In this document: in pieces, positions 11,769 through 22,269 of the stretch
Numbering within the stretch: position 1 is the stretch's first letter
Layout of the letters: each line of letters begins with the position of its first letter
Source: Ciona savignyi
Taxonomy: Eukaryota; Chordata; Ascidiacea; Phlebobranchia; Cionidae
Assembly: GCA_000149265.1 (NCBI GenBank)
Contig: CH003067.1
Location: 1 to 64,000 of the forward strand
Direction of reading: 5' to 3'
Length of the DNA: 64,000 bases
Made by a program: the position numbers and the translations under genes
The notes under the pieces: generated by a model
Seen by the model: the letters and a program-made list of their open reading frames with translations, nothing else
What the model was told of the DNA's origin: nothing
Database searches by the model: none

Positions 11769-12080
11769 ATAGGTATATTTGCGTATGACGAATTTCTCAA
11801 AATAACTATTCACAAATCGCTTCAGGCTAAAATCCTGACTACTTTCTACTTAACGTTATATATATGGTTATTTTATATCAAATTTATTTGCATAAAATTT
11901 ACATAAAGCTGAATACTTATTTCTTTAGCTTCCGATAGGTATATATGCGTATATTAATTTGAATTTCTCAAAATAATTATACGCTTTTTCTGATTACGGC
12001 TATAAATCCGGCCTGCTTTATCCAAAAATCTATAATACGGTGTTTTTATCAAATTTATTTGCATACAATTTACATAAATT
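11769..12080. repeat. Diverged tandem duplication of about 165 bp
   Basis: Two copies begin TAGGTATATTTGCGTAT and TAGGTATATATGCGTAT and both end in CAAATTTATTTGCAT followed by AAATTTACATAAA-like bases. It lies between the fibrinogen-domain gene and the first peptide-gene unit. The surrounding 11340-13240 stretch has no gene that I can support. Confidence 0.65.
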
Positions 12081-13865
12081 ATAACTAGAAATTTTGTCAC
12101 CGAATTTTTTTATAGTATATTGTTGTTCTGTCATATCAGAATTTCTGCCCGAATTCAGAATGTTGAAGACTGGACCATTGTCAGTATTTTTGGTCTGTTA
12201 TCCAATTTGTAGTGGCCTTTATTGCATGTCACAGAGACTATACCCCCGACTTTATTATATTGTTCAATGGAGCATAGGAGGAGGCTAATGGTTTAACGTT
12301 TATTATAATGGATGGAAAACGCAGGTACGTTAAGCGCTTCACACACATACAGCGTTTCGCGTCAAAACCTCGCGTCTGCCCTAAAACTCCTTGCGTCGGG
12401 TCATACACACACTCGCGCCAGACAAACGCAAGTCGAGAGAAGTGGCTCAATAGCGTCAAACGTCAGAGTTAAAAATGTTTTAACTTTAGCGCAAGACGAG
12501 GGGGGTGAGATTACCCAGCGGCCGATGTCTGGTTACCGGAGAAATTTTATTGTGCTATGTCTTGTATATGCAGGGAACGTTTCTACTATTTTATAACACT
12601 GGATTCAAACGATATATTCTTCGACCGAGGACCCACTAACTAAACCAATCAACAACTGGTTGGGTTGACGCAAAACATATAATTCTGTTATCTTTGCTAT
12701 TGACATAATATGTTGTTTTCTATAATTCCGGGAAATCACCTGAAGAGATCACTGCAATTGAAGATTTATTATGTTTCTATATTGCGTAATATTACCGACA
12801 AGGTTATTTAAGTAACTCGCTACTATGCAAAAACAGCCAAAGGGCAAAAATATGGGAATAACGTCCCTGTAATCGTTTTATTGTGCAAAAATGTGTTGCT
12901 GCATCGGGATTTTTAACAATTGCATTAAGCCAGAATCAACCTTTGACACATACATTCTCACGATAAACACATTTGTCACAATAAAATTATATTGCTCATT
13001 AAACAAGCTTATGAAACACATAAATTATGTGGAAGAAAGGACTAAATTCGTATTGAAGGCAAAATTTCAGAGCCACGTGTTAGTGCGTTTCTTCCTAATA
13101 ACGTCAAACGTTGCAGGTGGCTGAATTATAAACCAAACTCGGTATCTTTGTTTTAAAGAAATGTATTTTTTTTTAGTATAAACTGATAGTCACTAATATA
13201 ATAAACAAAATTTGTCCAGTTAAAAAAGAGATGGCGTATAACCAATTTATAGATTTTCATGCCCGTTCTGATTTGACGAGTGGTACTTTCTTAGTCATGG
13301 TGTTTGATAGTGTTGCTGAGTAACAATGGTGGTGATTCCCCATTGCTTTTTGCGGTGAAATTGACATGTGGTAAACTTGGCGGCGTTGTTTTTATTTAGC
13401 CGTAATTTTGTAACAGTGTAGCAGATCTACGTAGAATAAAGCTGTTAATTGTGCATTTTCTTGGTGTGTTACTGGAAAAAGGTATTAATGTACGGATGAG
13501 AACCTGCTTAAAATCGTTAAGCAAAAATTTTAATGGTTTTGTGTTTAGTTTGCGGATCTAAACTTCAATTTTAAATTATTAAAAATCTTAGACTTTCTTT
13601 GACAGGGTTTTGTGTTACAGTTTTTTTTGTGAGGTCACTATGCATTAAGGAGATAGTAAGATCAACTGGCTGAACGCCCCCTTGAACAATTCTTTTTAAT
13701 TCAAATTCCAGTAAAGTTAAAGAAGTTAGTTGCTTAAAATGTATGTTATGCGATATATACCAGTGCAGGTCCAATTAATCATTAAGATGTCGGTGTCTTT
13801 TTTTACTTGCTGTTGTCAAGTCATGCAACGTTCGCTTTACGCAGAAGTTCTTCTCACATTACTTG

Positions 13866-14028
13866 TCGACGATAATTTCCTGTTCGGTTGGGCTAAATAC
13901 ATGAAAAATCAAATATGTGCAGTGATCATCAATCATCGGACGTTTAATTCGTGACAAAATGTAACAGAACGTTTTTTGGACGAATCTTCCCGGAAATTAC
14001 AATCTCTTCGCTAATACCCATATATATG
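13866..14028 (+). promoter_or_regulatory. Promoter block of peptide gene copy 1
   Basis: The block holds CGACGATAATTTCCTGTTCG (a GATA core next to an ETS-like TTTCCTG), then TGTGCAGTGATCATC, then TTCCCGGAAAT (ETS-like) and a TATA box TATATATGAG at 14021. The start codon is at 14101. The same series precedes every copy of the family on either strand. Confidence 0.7.
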
Positions 14029-14100
14029 AGTTTTGCGACCCCGTAAACAGTCTCAAAAATCGTTTACTTAAGTACTAACTGTTTGTACAACTTCCAAGAG

Positions 14101-14479
14101 ATGTCACCGATACGGGTTTTGCTGTGTTTTGTCATCTTGGTAGCGTTTATTGAAGTTATTGGTGCTGCTGATCAGGAAAACAAGTAAGTCAATTTCCGCT
14201 ACGCAATTATTCGAACCTTTCGAATTAAAATATTTGAATGAAGTTGTTTACAAACCTAGTTTAATTTTCATGTTTTAATCACCGATTAGGATGGAGCGAG
14301 AAAGACGTTCGGCAGAACAAGAGATGCTGGATCTGCTTTCCGCTGATGAGGAGATCACAGATAACCAAGAAGAAAGAGTGAAACGCTTTGTTGAAAGGCC
14401 ATCACCACGAGGTTTTGAAGCGCCGCCAATGACAGGTTTAAAGCATTTGTCGTCGCGGAATTGGATTAAAAACAAGTAA
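14101..14479 (+). CDS. Secreted peptide precursor, family copy 1 (intact)
   Basis: Coding exons are 14101-14183 and 14290-14479, joined through AACAA|GTAAGT and TTAG|GATGG to give 90 residues. Residues 1-22 or so (MSPIRVLLCFVILVAFIE...) form a signal peptide. Then come ADQENKMERERR, ending in a furin-like R-x-R-R site, and an acidic spacer with about nine Asp/Glu (SAEQEMLDLLSADEEITDNQ) closed by RVKR. The 30-residue C-terminal peptide is net positive with two Pro-rich patches and the tail HLSSRNWIKNK. The layout predicts two cleavages that release a cationic peptide. This copy has the longest C-terminal peptide. AATAAA occurs near 14663. I do not recognise the family; a defence peptide or a signalling peptide are both possible. 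Confidence 0.8.
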
Positions 14480-15840
14480 TTTGGAAACATTCTATTACTT
14501 TTTCCACACTTCATATTCATGTCACCTCAAGGCTAAATGTGACTGTAAGATTAAAAACTCTGATTAATAATGCTTTAGAATGCCATGTTTTTGTATAAAA
14601 TTCTATTTATACATAGATTTTAATATTAACATAATTAAATATGTCTCATTACCTACGGTGTTAATAAACAAACCCCTTGAAAGCCACCGTTAAAATAATA
14701 ATTTCATATGTACCATGTGTCCACGCCATTTGTATTCGTATGAATTGTTGCAGAAATAAATGGGTAATTTCCTTAGTGTTGCCCTAACGTTGATGCGCTT
14801 TAAAATTGATTCTGCATACTGGTAACCCATTAGGGTGGCAGATTAAAGCTCAAACGTAAGAGGCCGACTAGTTACCTTCGGCTAAATGTCCGACACGACC
14901 CTAAGGAGTTGTCCCAATTTCAAAGGAAGGCTCGATTAGGCTACTTGTTTTTGAAGCAATTTTCAAAAGAAAAACAACAACGAGCACATTTGTTCCAGGA
15001 GATGAAATCGAATGTTTCTCGATAACCGATCAACGCGTAGACAAACTGGCTATTTTGTTTCACGATTAAGTGACAGAACAGCTATAAATTTAAGTTAGTC
15101 TGGCGACATTCAAGTTAGTCTGGCGACAATTCGATCCTGCAGTAACTACAGCTACCAGCAATTTCTAGCTTTGTACAACACCTTTCCGTGGTGACGTTTT
15201 ACCCACGCCACCTTTCCTTGTTCTACCTAATCTATGCCAAATTCCTTGATCAAACCCAAGCTTTCAATTGATATTAGTGTAACTATTGAGAAAACTGTCG
15301 ATCAACATGATTCAAACCAATCAACCGCATTCCAAAAAAAACAATATTGCTGTTACAGCGTGTGTAATTTGTGACATGTTTTCACTACTGTCGTGTTCTC
15401 TTGTTTCCCTGTTTAACACTTTACTCCCAACGATCCTTAAACCTACGGCCATGGTAAAGTTTCAACCAGAAAAAAGCTCGATATAAGTAGATTTGTTATG
15501 AATCGAAGTGTTAAGCCCACTAGGAAAAATAAAATATCAAGTTGTTGATACAGTTTTAACCCTTCCTATGTATACACATGACACCATAGAAAATACAACG
15601 GCCGTTTTCAATTTTAAAACATCCCTCTATAACTCGCTCTAGTTCAACAATGGTATAATATGGCAGATATAGTGCGGGAATCGTGTATTTTAGTGATAAC
15701 ATGCAACATATAAAGCACCGTACGTGATTTAAGCAGATATTGGAATAAGGTAGGATAGTGGGTTGTGTCAAGAACTGCCTTCAGATTGGCAAACCTAAAA
15801 AGAAGAAACGACTGAAGACGGAAAACTGCTCAATAAAACT
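14480..15840 (+). repeat. 3' flank of duplicated unit 1
   Basis: This flank (AATAAACAAACC near 14663, GCAGAAATAAATGGGTAA near 14751, and later CGACATTCAAGTTAGTCTGG and TTTGTACAACACCTTT) recurs after copies 2, 49345 and 53086, so the duplicated unit extends 1 kb or more past the stop. No conserved open frame survives across the copies. Confidence 0.7.
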
Positions 15841-16156
15841 AGGGAACTAAATCTGGGGGTTATCGATTTTTATTGAATATACCGCGTTATATTCATTACG
15901 TAGTTGCTAATGTGCCTACCTATATACAAGTTTGACCTGAAAAGGATATTTCCATATTCCAGTGTATTTTACGACAAACAACTCCTTTTAATTCAAATTT
16001 AGTAAAGTTAAAGAAGTTAAACGCTTGAAATGTATGTTATACATCAGAAAAGTGCAGGTCCAATTAATCATTAAGATGTCGGTGTCTTTATTTACTTGCT
16101 GTTGTCAAGTCATGCAACGTTCGCTTTACTCATAAGTTATATCACTTTATTTGTAA

Positions 16157-16321
16157 GACGATAATTTCCTGTTCGGTCGGACGAAGTACATGAAATATCA
16201 AATTTGCTGAGATCATGAATACTGCTGTCGGCGGACCTTTTAATTCGTGACAGAATATAACAGAACGTGTTTTGGACAAATCTTGCCGGAAATGCCATGC
16301 AGTCGCTAATCCCTATATATT
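16157..16321 (+). promoter_or_regulatory. Promoter block of peptide gene copy 2
   Basis: GACGATAATTTCCTGTTCGG at 16157, TTGCCGGAAATG near 16282 and a TATA-like CCTATATATTTCAG near 16312 occur in the same order as for copy 1; the start codon is at 16396. Confidence 0.7.
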
Positions 16322-16395
16322 TCAGTTTTAGGACCGAATAGACAGTCTCAAAAATCGTTTACTTGAGTACTTACTGTTTGTACAACATCAAAGAG

Positions 16396-16745
16396 ATGTC
16401 ACCGCTACGGGTTTTGCTGTGTTTTGCCATCTTGGTGGCGTTTATTGAAGTTATAGCTGCTGATCAGGAAAATAAGTAAGTCCAGTTGCTTTACGCATTA
16501 TTCGTGCTATTTAGACTCTAAATATTTGAGTTAAGTTGTTCCTGAACGCAGTCTAATCTTCATGTTTTTGATCGCTGATTAGGATGGAGCGAGAAAAACG
16601 TTCGGCAGAACAAGAGATGCTGGATTTTGTTTCAGCTGATGAGGAGATCACAGATAACCAAGAAAGGGTAAAACGCTCCAATCCAAGTCGAAAACCGCCA
16701 TCAGGTTTCAAGTCTTTCGCGTGGCGGAATTGGATTAAAAAATAA
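16396..16745 (+). CDS. Secreted peptide precursor, family copy 2 (intact)
   Basis: Exons 16396-16475 and 16583-16745 are joined GT-AG and encode 80 residues. The signal peptide is MSPLRVLLCFAILVAFIE; REKR takes the place of RERR before the acidic spacer, and RVKR precedes the C-terminal peptide. That peptide has about 22 residues, starts SNPSRKPPSGFK, ends in FAWRNWIKK and carries about six positive and no acidic residues, so it is the most cationic tail of the NWIK branch. It is in tandem with copy 1 about 2.3 kb downstream. Function is not known. Confidence 0.8.
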
Positions 16746-17895
16746 TAATTGGAAAACATTCTGTTACTTTTTCCACACCTACCTTTCATGTCACCTCCAG
16801 TCTCAATGTGAATGTAAGATTACAAACTCTTATTAGTAATATTTTAGGATTCCATGTATTTGTATAAAAATCCATTTATGCAATGATTTTAATGTTAACA
16901 TAATTACACATGTCTTATTACCAACGGTGTTAATAAACAAATCTTTGAAAGCCACAGTTACAATAATAATTGCATAATTGCATATGTGTCCACACCATTT
17001 GTATTCGTATGAATTGTTGCAGAAATAAATGGGTAATTTACTTTGTGTTGCCTCCGTCATCGCTGGTGCGATTTTTAAATTGGTTCTGTATACTGGGAAA
17101 CCATTGGGCGGGAGATTAAAGGTCAAACGTAAGCAGCCGACTAGTTACCTTCGGCTTACTCTGACAAGCTCTCCGGTAATGTCCGAAGTAAAATGGCGGA
17201 TTTCAACGCGCGAAATCCAATTTCAACGAAGGCTCGATTACTTGGTTGTTTTACGCAGTTTTCGAAACAAAAACAACAACGAACACATTGATATCCAGGA
17301 GATGAAATCGATTGTTTCTCGACAACTGACCAACGCGCAGATAAAACTAGCCTTTTTGTTTCACGATTCAGTGACAAAACAGCAACTGTAAATTCAAGTT
17401 ATGGCGGCAATACGATCCTGTAGTAACTACAGTTACCGGCAATTACTAGCTTTGTACAACACCTTTTGCTGGTGACGTTTTACTCACGCCACATTTCCTT
17501 GTTCTACCTAAGCTATGTCAAATTCCTTGGTGAAACAACTAGCTTTCCATTGATATTAGTGAGAAACCAGTCGATCAACATGATTCAACCCAACCAACCG
17601 CATTACAAAACGAACATTCGACGACTTGTGTCATCAATATATATTTGTATTAACATGTATTGGGTAACATAATGAATACGCATACATAAGTTCTATGAAC
17701 TACTACTATGCTATTGTAAGTAAATAAAAGAGTTTAAAGGGTGACCTAGAAATAAAGCTATCCAAAACTTGTTACAGATTTTATCCGAAACAAAAATTTT
17801 GATGAAAAATTAGAATGTTAAAAAAATACAAATTCGTCATAACTTGATCCCCCTTTAAAAAGAAGTTTCATGGTCGGTAACGGTTTCCATTTGCC

Positions 17896-17992
17896 TTGAC
17901 GTCATAATGCTGATAGTGACGTTTACACTCTCGGTAGGGTTGGTGCGCACGAACTCTCAATCATGACGTCGGTTATTATGACGTCGATTTTT
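17896..17992. promoter_or_regulatory. Cluster of CRE/ATF-like TGACGTC motifs
   Basis: TTGACGTCATAATG, ATAGTGACGTTTAC, AATCATGACGTCGG and TTATGACGTCGATT occur within 100 bp, followed by TTTCCCGCGGTT, which is E2F-like. The same cluster is kept at 54378-54482 in a diverged duplicate. It could be a promoter or enhancer; no gene start is firmly tied to it. Confidence 0.45.
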
Positions 17993-18111
17993 CCCGCGGT
18001 TTTCAAAATTACTGCAGCTTGCTGGTTGGAATATCGCTGAGTGCAGCTGAGTGAATACAAAGTATGTTACAGGCTTTTTAGGTAAATGGTGTAAGCCAGA
18101 GATCGGAAATC

Positions 18112-18163
18112 TACGACCTGTGGACCAGATCCATCCTAGCAAGTAGACTAGTCTGGTCCACAG
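18112..18163. repeat. Short hairpin
   Basis: CTGTGGACCAGA and TCTGGTCCACAG form perfect 12-bp arms around about 22 bases. The duplicate near 54603-54650 keeps the shape with mismatches. Confidence 0.55.
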
Positions 18164-18216
18164 CCCCTTTACTACTATGTGACCTAATGAGTGCAACAGT
18201 TTTATAAATTTGCTCT

Positions 18217-18320
18217 TCTAACAATATGCGTATTTGGTGTATTCGTTATGAACAGATACTACTTTTGATAGTATTATTCAACTTTAAATGTTTGTGCCCA
18301 AGTGAAAGTGTTACATTTAT
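18217..18320 (+). pseudogene. Truncated paralogue of the cysteine-rich ORF at 54721
   Basis: It opens MRIWCIRYEQ and keeps KCLCPSESV. It then breaks at TTTATACAG, where about 470 bp present at 54820-55290 are missing here, and a stop follows at once. Confidence 0.45.
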
Positions 18321-18904
18321 ACAGTGATTTTAGAAAAATAAATGAGATTAACATTAAATATTACAACACTGCAATAGCTACTATAACTTAGGTGCTGAAC
18401 GGCAGCACTGTGCCAAATGAGGGCGGTGTAACGCCCTGTGCCTTTCCACAGGTCTGTGGATAAATATGAATATTCCAACCTAAGCTCACGAGGTTGCAAT
18501 TTTAATGGCCGAACAAGCGATGGTTATAAATTGCATAGCATATAATTTTAAGAATACAACTCACGAAAGAGTAGACCCGCTACAGACGCTGGTTCCATAA
18601 CACTTCGTCTGCTGGAACCACTGGAACCTGCCATCGTAATGGAAGAGCTCTACCTGGTGAGTGGAATCCATGAGTGCGCGTGTCCGGTGGGTGGTGCTAG
18701 TGAGCTCGCGACAAAGATATCTGAAACCGGGTGTTCCAGCCGTTGGATCTGCAGCTTAAATTAAGTTTTAGATTTTTCCATTAGGTTCGTGTCCACACCA
18801 AGGCTAAATGAGGCCTGATTAGGCATGGTTCCTCATTTGTTTTATTGTGTCAAAAATTAAATAGTTTTATGTATACTAAATCGTTATTTTTTTTAAATTT
18901 TTTT

Positions 18905-19012
18905 TTACCGAGCTAAGTTTCGAACCCCTGATGGGCTCGTCACTAAGACCGTTTTTTTGTATAAGAGTTGGTATATGTATCGGTCGCGTTAACCATTTGG
19001 CAACACGACCGT
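18905..19012 (-). repeat. tRNA-like repeat with A and B boxes
   Basis: The minus strand reads ACGGTCGTGTTGCCAAATGG, TTAACGCGACCGATAC, an insert of about 40 bases, then GGGGTTCGAAACTTAGCTCG. The B box is good, but the arms do not pair as a tRNA and the insert is too long. I take it as the head of a second tRNA-derived repeat (Ser/Leu-like), also found in part at 10880. Confidence 0.5.
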
Positions 19013-19513
19013 ACTCAATCGTTATTTATAAACTACCAATTCAGCATTACTGGTAATGCTCCACCTAGCTTCTAATATAAATCTTACAATCTTACAGTTC
19101 ACTTAACATGAAATACAATCCCCTAATTCGAACCATAAACTAACAGCTGTTTACACAATTTTTTTGGCCGTTAGATTAAGAGCACCCCACTTTAAATATA
19201 TCCTGGTCATTGTGATTCAAAATAAAGTAACATTTTGAACAAGCAGCACAAACTTTTGTTGATACTTGCCAAAAGGAACAGACGTAGAGTTTGTAGTGTC
19301 ACCTGTGGCGAAAAGGGAGTAGGTTTCTGGTGACCCATTCTGCTCAGTTGTAGTAGCAGGAAGGGGGTCAATTGCACTGTTTTCTGGGGCTAAAAATGTT
19401 AGGTTGCTTGAAAGATTTTAGTAAAACGAGAAAATCAAACACTGTTCCCCAACCTAAAACGCAAACCCATGTATAACAGCTAATGTTCCAACACCCCATG
19501 TTTGACACTTTTT

Positions 19514-19700
19514 ATGCCTGAACCCAGTGGATTAATGGGTTCAAATAAATTGAAGGAACATGTGAATCATACACAACACATTGCAATAGCTCCGGTAACC
19601 CGACGGTGGGCGCAAGGTAATCTGACGATTGCCCGTGTGTTAACCCCCTTGGTTTCCCCATTCACAGGTATAAACATGAATATCCTATCCCATACATTTT
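19514..19700 (+). repeat. SINE, 3' half only
   Basis: Starts at GAACCCAGTGGATTAATGGG and runs to ATGAATATCCTATCC. The tRNA-like head is absent. Confidence 0.8.
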
Positions 19701-19728
19701 CCAGACATTTAAGACAATCTTCACTCAC

Positions 19729-20010
19729 ATATTTGCCTTCGAGTTCGAATGTTAAATATCTCGGACAAGAAGCTCTCCAGCGCATTATCAGCTCCAAGCA
19801 GAGGAGTGAGTCTGTCAGTCGACAGATCTTCCTCAGGAGGACGGGGTAGAAGGTCAAGGAGCTCGTCAAATGGATTAGGAGGAGCCACGACGAGGTCCTC
19901 TTCCGGAGGAAGGATGCTGCCGAAGTTGTAATCTCCCAAAGTCACACAATGAGTGTCTTGGATGGATCGAGGCACCGTAAAATGGCCTCTGCATTGACAT
20001 GGTTTACAAT
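19729..20010 (-). CDS. Unrecognised GC-richer exon-like open frame
   Basis: The minus strand frame runs to a strong donor (AAATAT|GTGAGT) at 19728. It contains a cysteine patch (NCKPCQCRGHF), then two similar acidic, proline-rich stretches (ILPPEEDLVVAPP, NPFDELLDLLPRPPEEDL) and ends near RTRRQI. Codon use is markedly more GC-rich than the surroundings, which suggests real coding sequence. NPF and LLDLL resemble endocytic adaptor motifs, but that is only motif resemblance. To the right (upstream) it abuts the promoter block of a minus-strand peptide-gene unit (TTTAGCTCGACCGAACAAG at about 20057). No acceptor or start could be fixed, so this may be an exon fragment captured by duplication. Confidence 0.35.
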
Positions 20011-20604
20011 TAATAAGTTTTGGTTTCGTTTTGCAGTTTCCGCTTTTTATTACATTTAGCTCGACCGAACAAGAAATTATCGTCTGTCTACAAATGAAGT
20101 CACGAAGCAAGTTTTGGTGACGTGTTGTTTGCACGACTGACCAAACAGCAAGTAAATAAACATACCCACATCTTTAATTAATAATTTGACCTGTAATTTG
20201 TTAACATGCCTTGCATTACGTATATTATAACAAACTCGAATTCCTTCAACTTTGCTAGAATTTGAATTATAAAGAGTAGTTTAGTTGTGTGCACAAATGA
20301 GGAGATCTTTTTTTTTTAATTACGAAAAATCCCTACGTAAATGCCGATTCGAAAAAAAAGAATATTTCAAATATGTTATTTATTACGCGTATATAAATAA
20401 TTTGGGTATCAATCGTAGGTTCCAATTAAAATTGTAACGGTGGCTTCAATCTGGTTTGTTTATTTATGACATTAAAATCAACGCAAATGTTCAAGGAATC
20501 GTATTCCATACTGATAAGAGTCAATAACCTTACAGCCGCATTGAGCTAGGAGGTGACATGAAATTGAAGAGTTGTAAAAGTAACAACAGAATGTAATTAA
20601 ATTC

Positions 20605-20953
20605 CTAGTTTTTAATCCAATTCCGCGACGACAAATGCTTGAAACCTAATGGTGGCGCTTCAAAATATCGTTTCACCCTACCTCAAAGGTATCTGTGATC
20701 TCCTCATCAGCACAAACAAAATCCAGCATCTCTTGTTCTGCCGAACGTCTTTTTCGCTCCATCCTAATTGGCGATCAAAAAACATAAAGATTAGAGTATA
20801 GGTTTGCAAACAACTTTACGAAAATGTTTAAATTCTAATTGTGTAAATAATGTCGTAATGGAAATGGACTTACCTATTTTTCTGATCAGCAGCACAAATT
20901 TCAATAAACACCATAAAGATGGCAAAACACAGCAAAACCCGTAGCGGTGACAT
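20605..20953 (-). pseudogene. Secreted peptide precursor copy with a spacer frameshift
   Basis: Exon 1 (20953-20874) is intact: MSPLRVLLCFAIF and AADQKN, with a good donor. Exon 2 (20763-20605) keeps MERKRRSAEQEML and ADEEITD, but a net 2-base insertion follows and brings a TGA within the next few codons. Past it, in the correct frame, the RVKR region and a full NWIKN-type C-terminal peptide are preserved down to the stop. The break therefore removes exactly the predicted active part from translation. Either this copy died recently or the base count is a sequence error. Confidence 0.75.
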
Positions 20954-21049
20954 ATCTTTGATGTTGTTCAGTAAGTAAGTTGATTTTCGAGACTGTTTAT
21001 TCGGTTTTAAAACTGTTTATTAAGAAGTAGGTTGATTTTTTGAACTTTA

Positions 21050-21360
21050 CTTGAATTTGAATTATAATAGGTTGTTCCATCGGCTGTGCACGAATTTGAC
21101 AATAATATATTTTTTTCTGAAAATAAGAAGTTGTTTTGTTTGTCAACTAAAAGACCATCCATTTCTGCTTTCAAAAACAAAACTTTAAAACTCAGGTTTA
21201 AACTTTCCGGGAGGTTAGTTTACAGGATGTAGATTTGAAAAAATATGCAACATAAATAACAAGTTTGGTAATGTAGATGACACGAAGCATGTAAAAAATT
21301 AACAAAGTTAACACGTGACATTTTCTAGTTTCTTGAAAGTTTTTAGTCAAAAAACTGCGT
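21050..21360. repeat. Upstream part of the minus-strand unit at 20953
   Basis: GTTCCATCGGCTGTGCACGA, AATAACAAGTTTGGTAATGTA and TTAACAAAGTTAACACGTGA recur at 37310-37550 upstream of the minus-strand copy at 36878, so the two units were copied as blocks of 1 kb or more. Confidence 0.65.
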
Positions 21361-21371
21361 TATATATATAA

Positions 21372-21650
21372 CTGGTCCGGTTCGTCTAGCGGTTAAGTGC
21401 GTCGCCTTTCAATCTAAAGGTTGCAGGTGCGAAACTGGTCGCTAGCTAGTCGGTTATGTCCTTGGGCAAGGAACTTTACGGACATTGCCTGAACCCAGCG
21501 GATTATTGGGTTCTACCAAATTGAAGAACCGTGTCTATCATATACACTACACTGCATTAGCTCCGGTAACCCGGCGATGGGCGCGAGGTTGTCTGACGAT
21601 TGCCCGTGTGATAACCCCATTGGTTTTCCCATTTACGGGGATAAAACAAA
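21372..21650 (+). repeat. SINE, near full length
   Basis: Clear tRNA-like head (GGTTCGTCTAGCGGTTAAG, GGTTGCAGGTGCGAAACTGG) and body; the tail is short. Confidence 0.85.
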
Positions 21651-22269
21651 CAACATAGTATCGGATAGATATTTAGTCACATAGATCTTGGTTAAGGGCT
21701 CATTGCACTATTGGGCAGAAAGTAGGTAAACGAAGAGGCCTGTAGGGTTTCGTAGTTATAGACACATACACAGTTTAACTAATTCAATTCCTATGGTCTC
21801 GTTGATGATGTATTACAATAAAAATAAACCTACTTTGCGCTTGCGCCTATGTAAATAAACTCAGTAAGTTTATTCCAAAGACTAGCTGCATTTCTTCAGC
21901 TGTTCCTACTAGCGCGTATACATAGACTGGGTGAGTTATGGAAGTTGTTAAATCTTCGCCGCGTTTTGTAATGCTTCTTCTGGTTACGTAACTATTAACG
22001 GCATCTTCAAATTAAATTCTGATTTGATTATGTCAGAAAAGTATCGGTAAAGTCAAATGGGGCGTATAATAAACAAATTCTCTAGTTGGATGTACACAAA
22101 TTACTTAACAGTCTAGGATAGTGTCCACAAATTATCTTTTAGTCAGAAAATGTTGTGATTTTGATTGCCGACAGACCGTGGTATAGTCAAATGTAAGCGA
22201 ATGTCCCTACCCCGGGCACACAGTCATTTTATTATTGTTTTCATTAAAATAGATGTTTCACCATCTAAT

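Larger units (their letters stand above)
16746..18195 (+). repeat. 3' flank of duplicated unit 2
   Basis: Matches 53360-54700 over most of its length, including AATAAACAAAT, GCAGAAATAAATGGGTAATT and the CRE-like cluster. An open frame at 17029-17391 is present here but is broken in the matching parts of the other units, so I do not call it a gene. Confidence 0.7.

Noticed and set aside
17029-17391. 120-codon open frame on the plus strand starting MGNLLCVASVIAG
   Set aside because: The matching flanks of the other duplicated units (near 14760-15090 and 53640-53900) carry frame changes and stops, so the frame is not conserved.
18905-19012. Possible tRNA gene with A and B boxes
   Set aside because: The insert between halves is about 40 bases and the arms do not pair into a cloverleaf; the first half recurs alone at 10880, so it is a repeat.
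19567-19869. 100-codon minus-strand frame overlapping the SINE half
   Set aside because: It runs out of the SINE and overlaps the more coding-like frame used for the exon-like feature.
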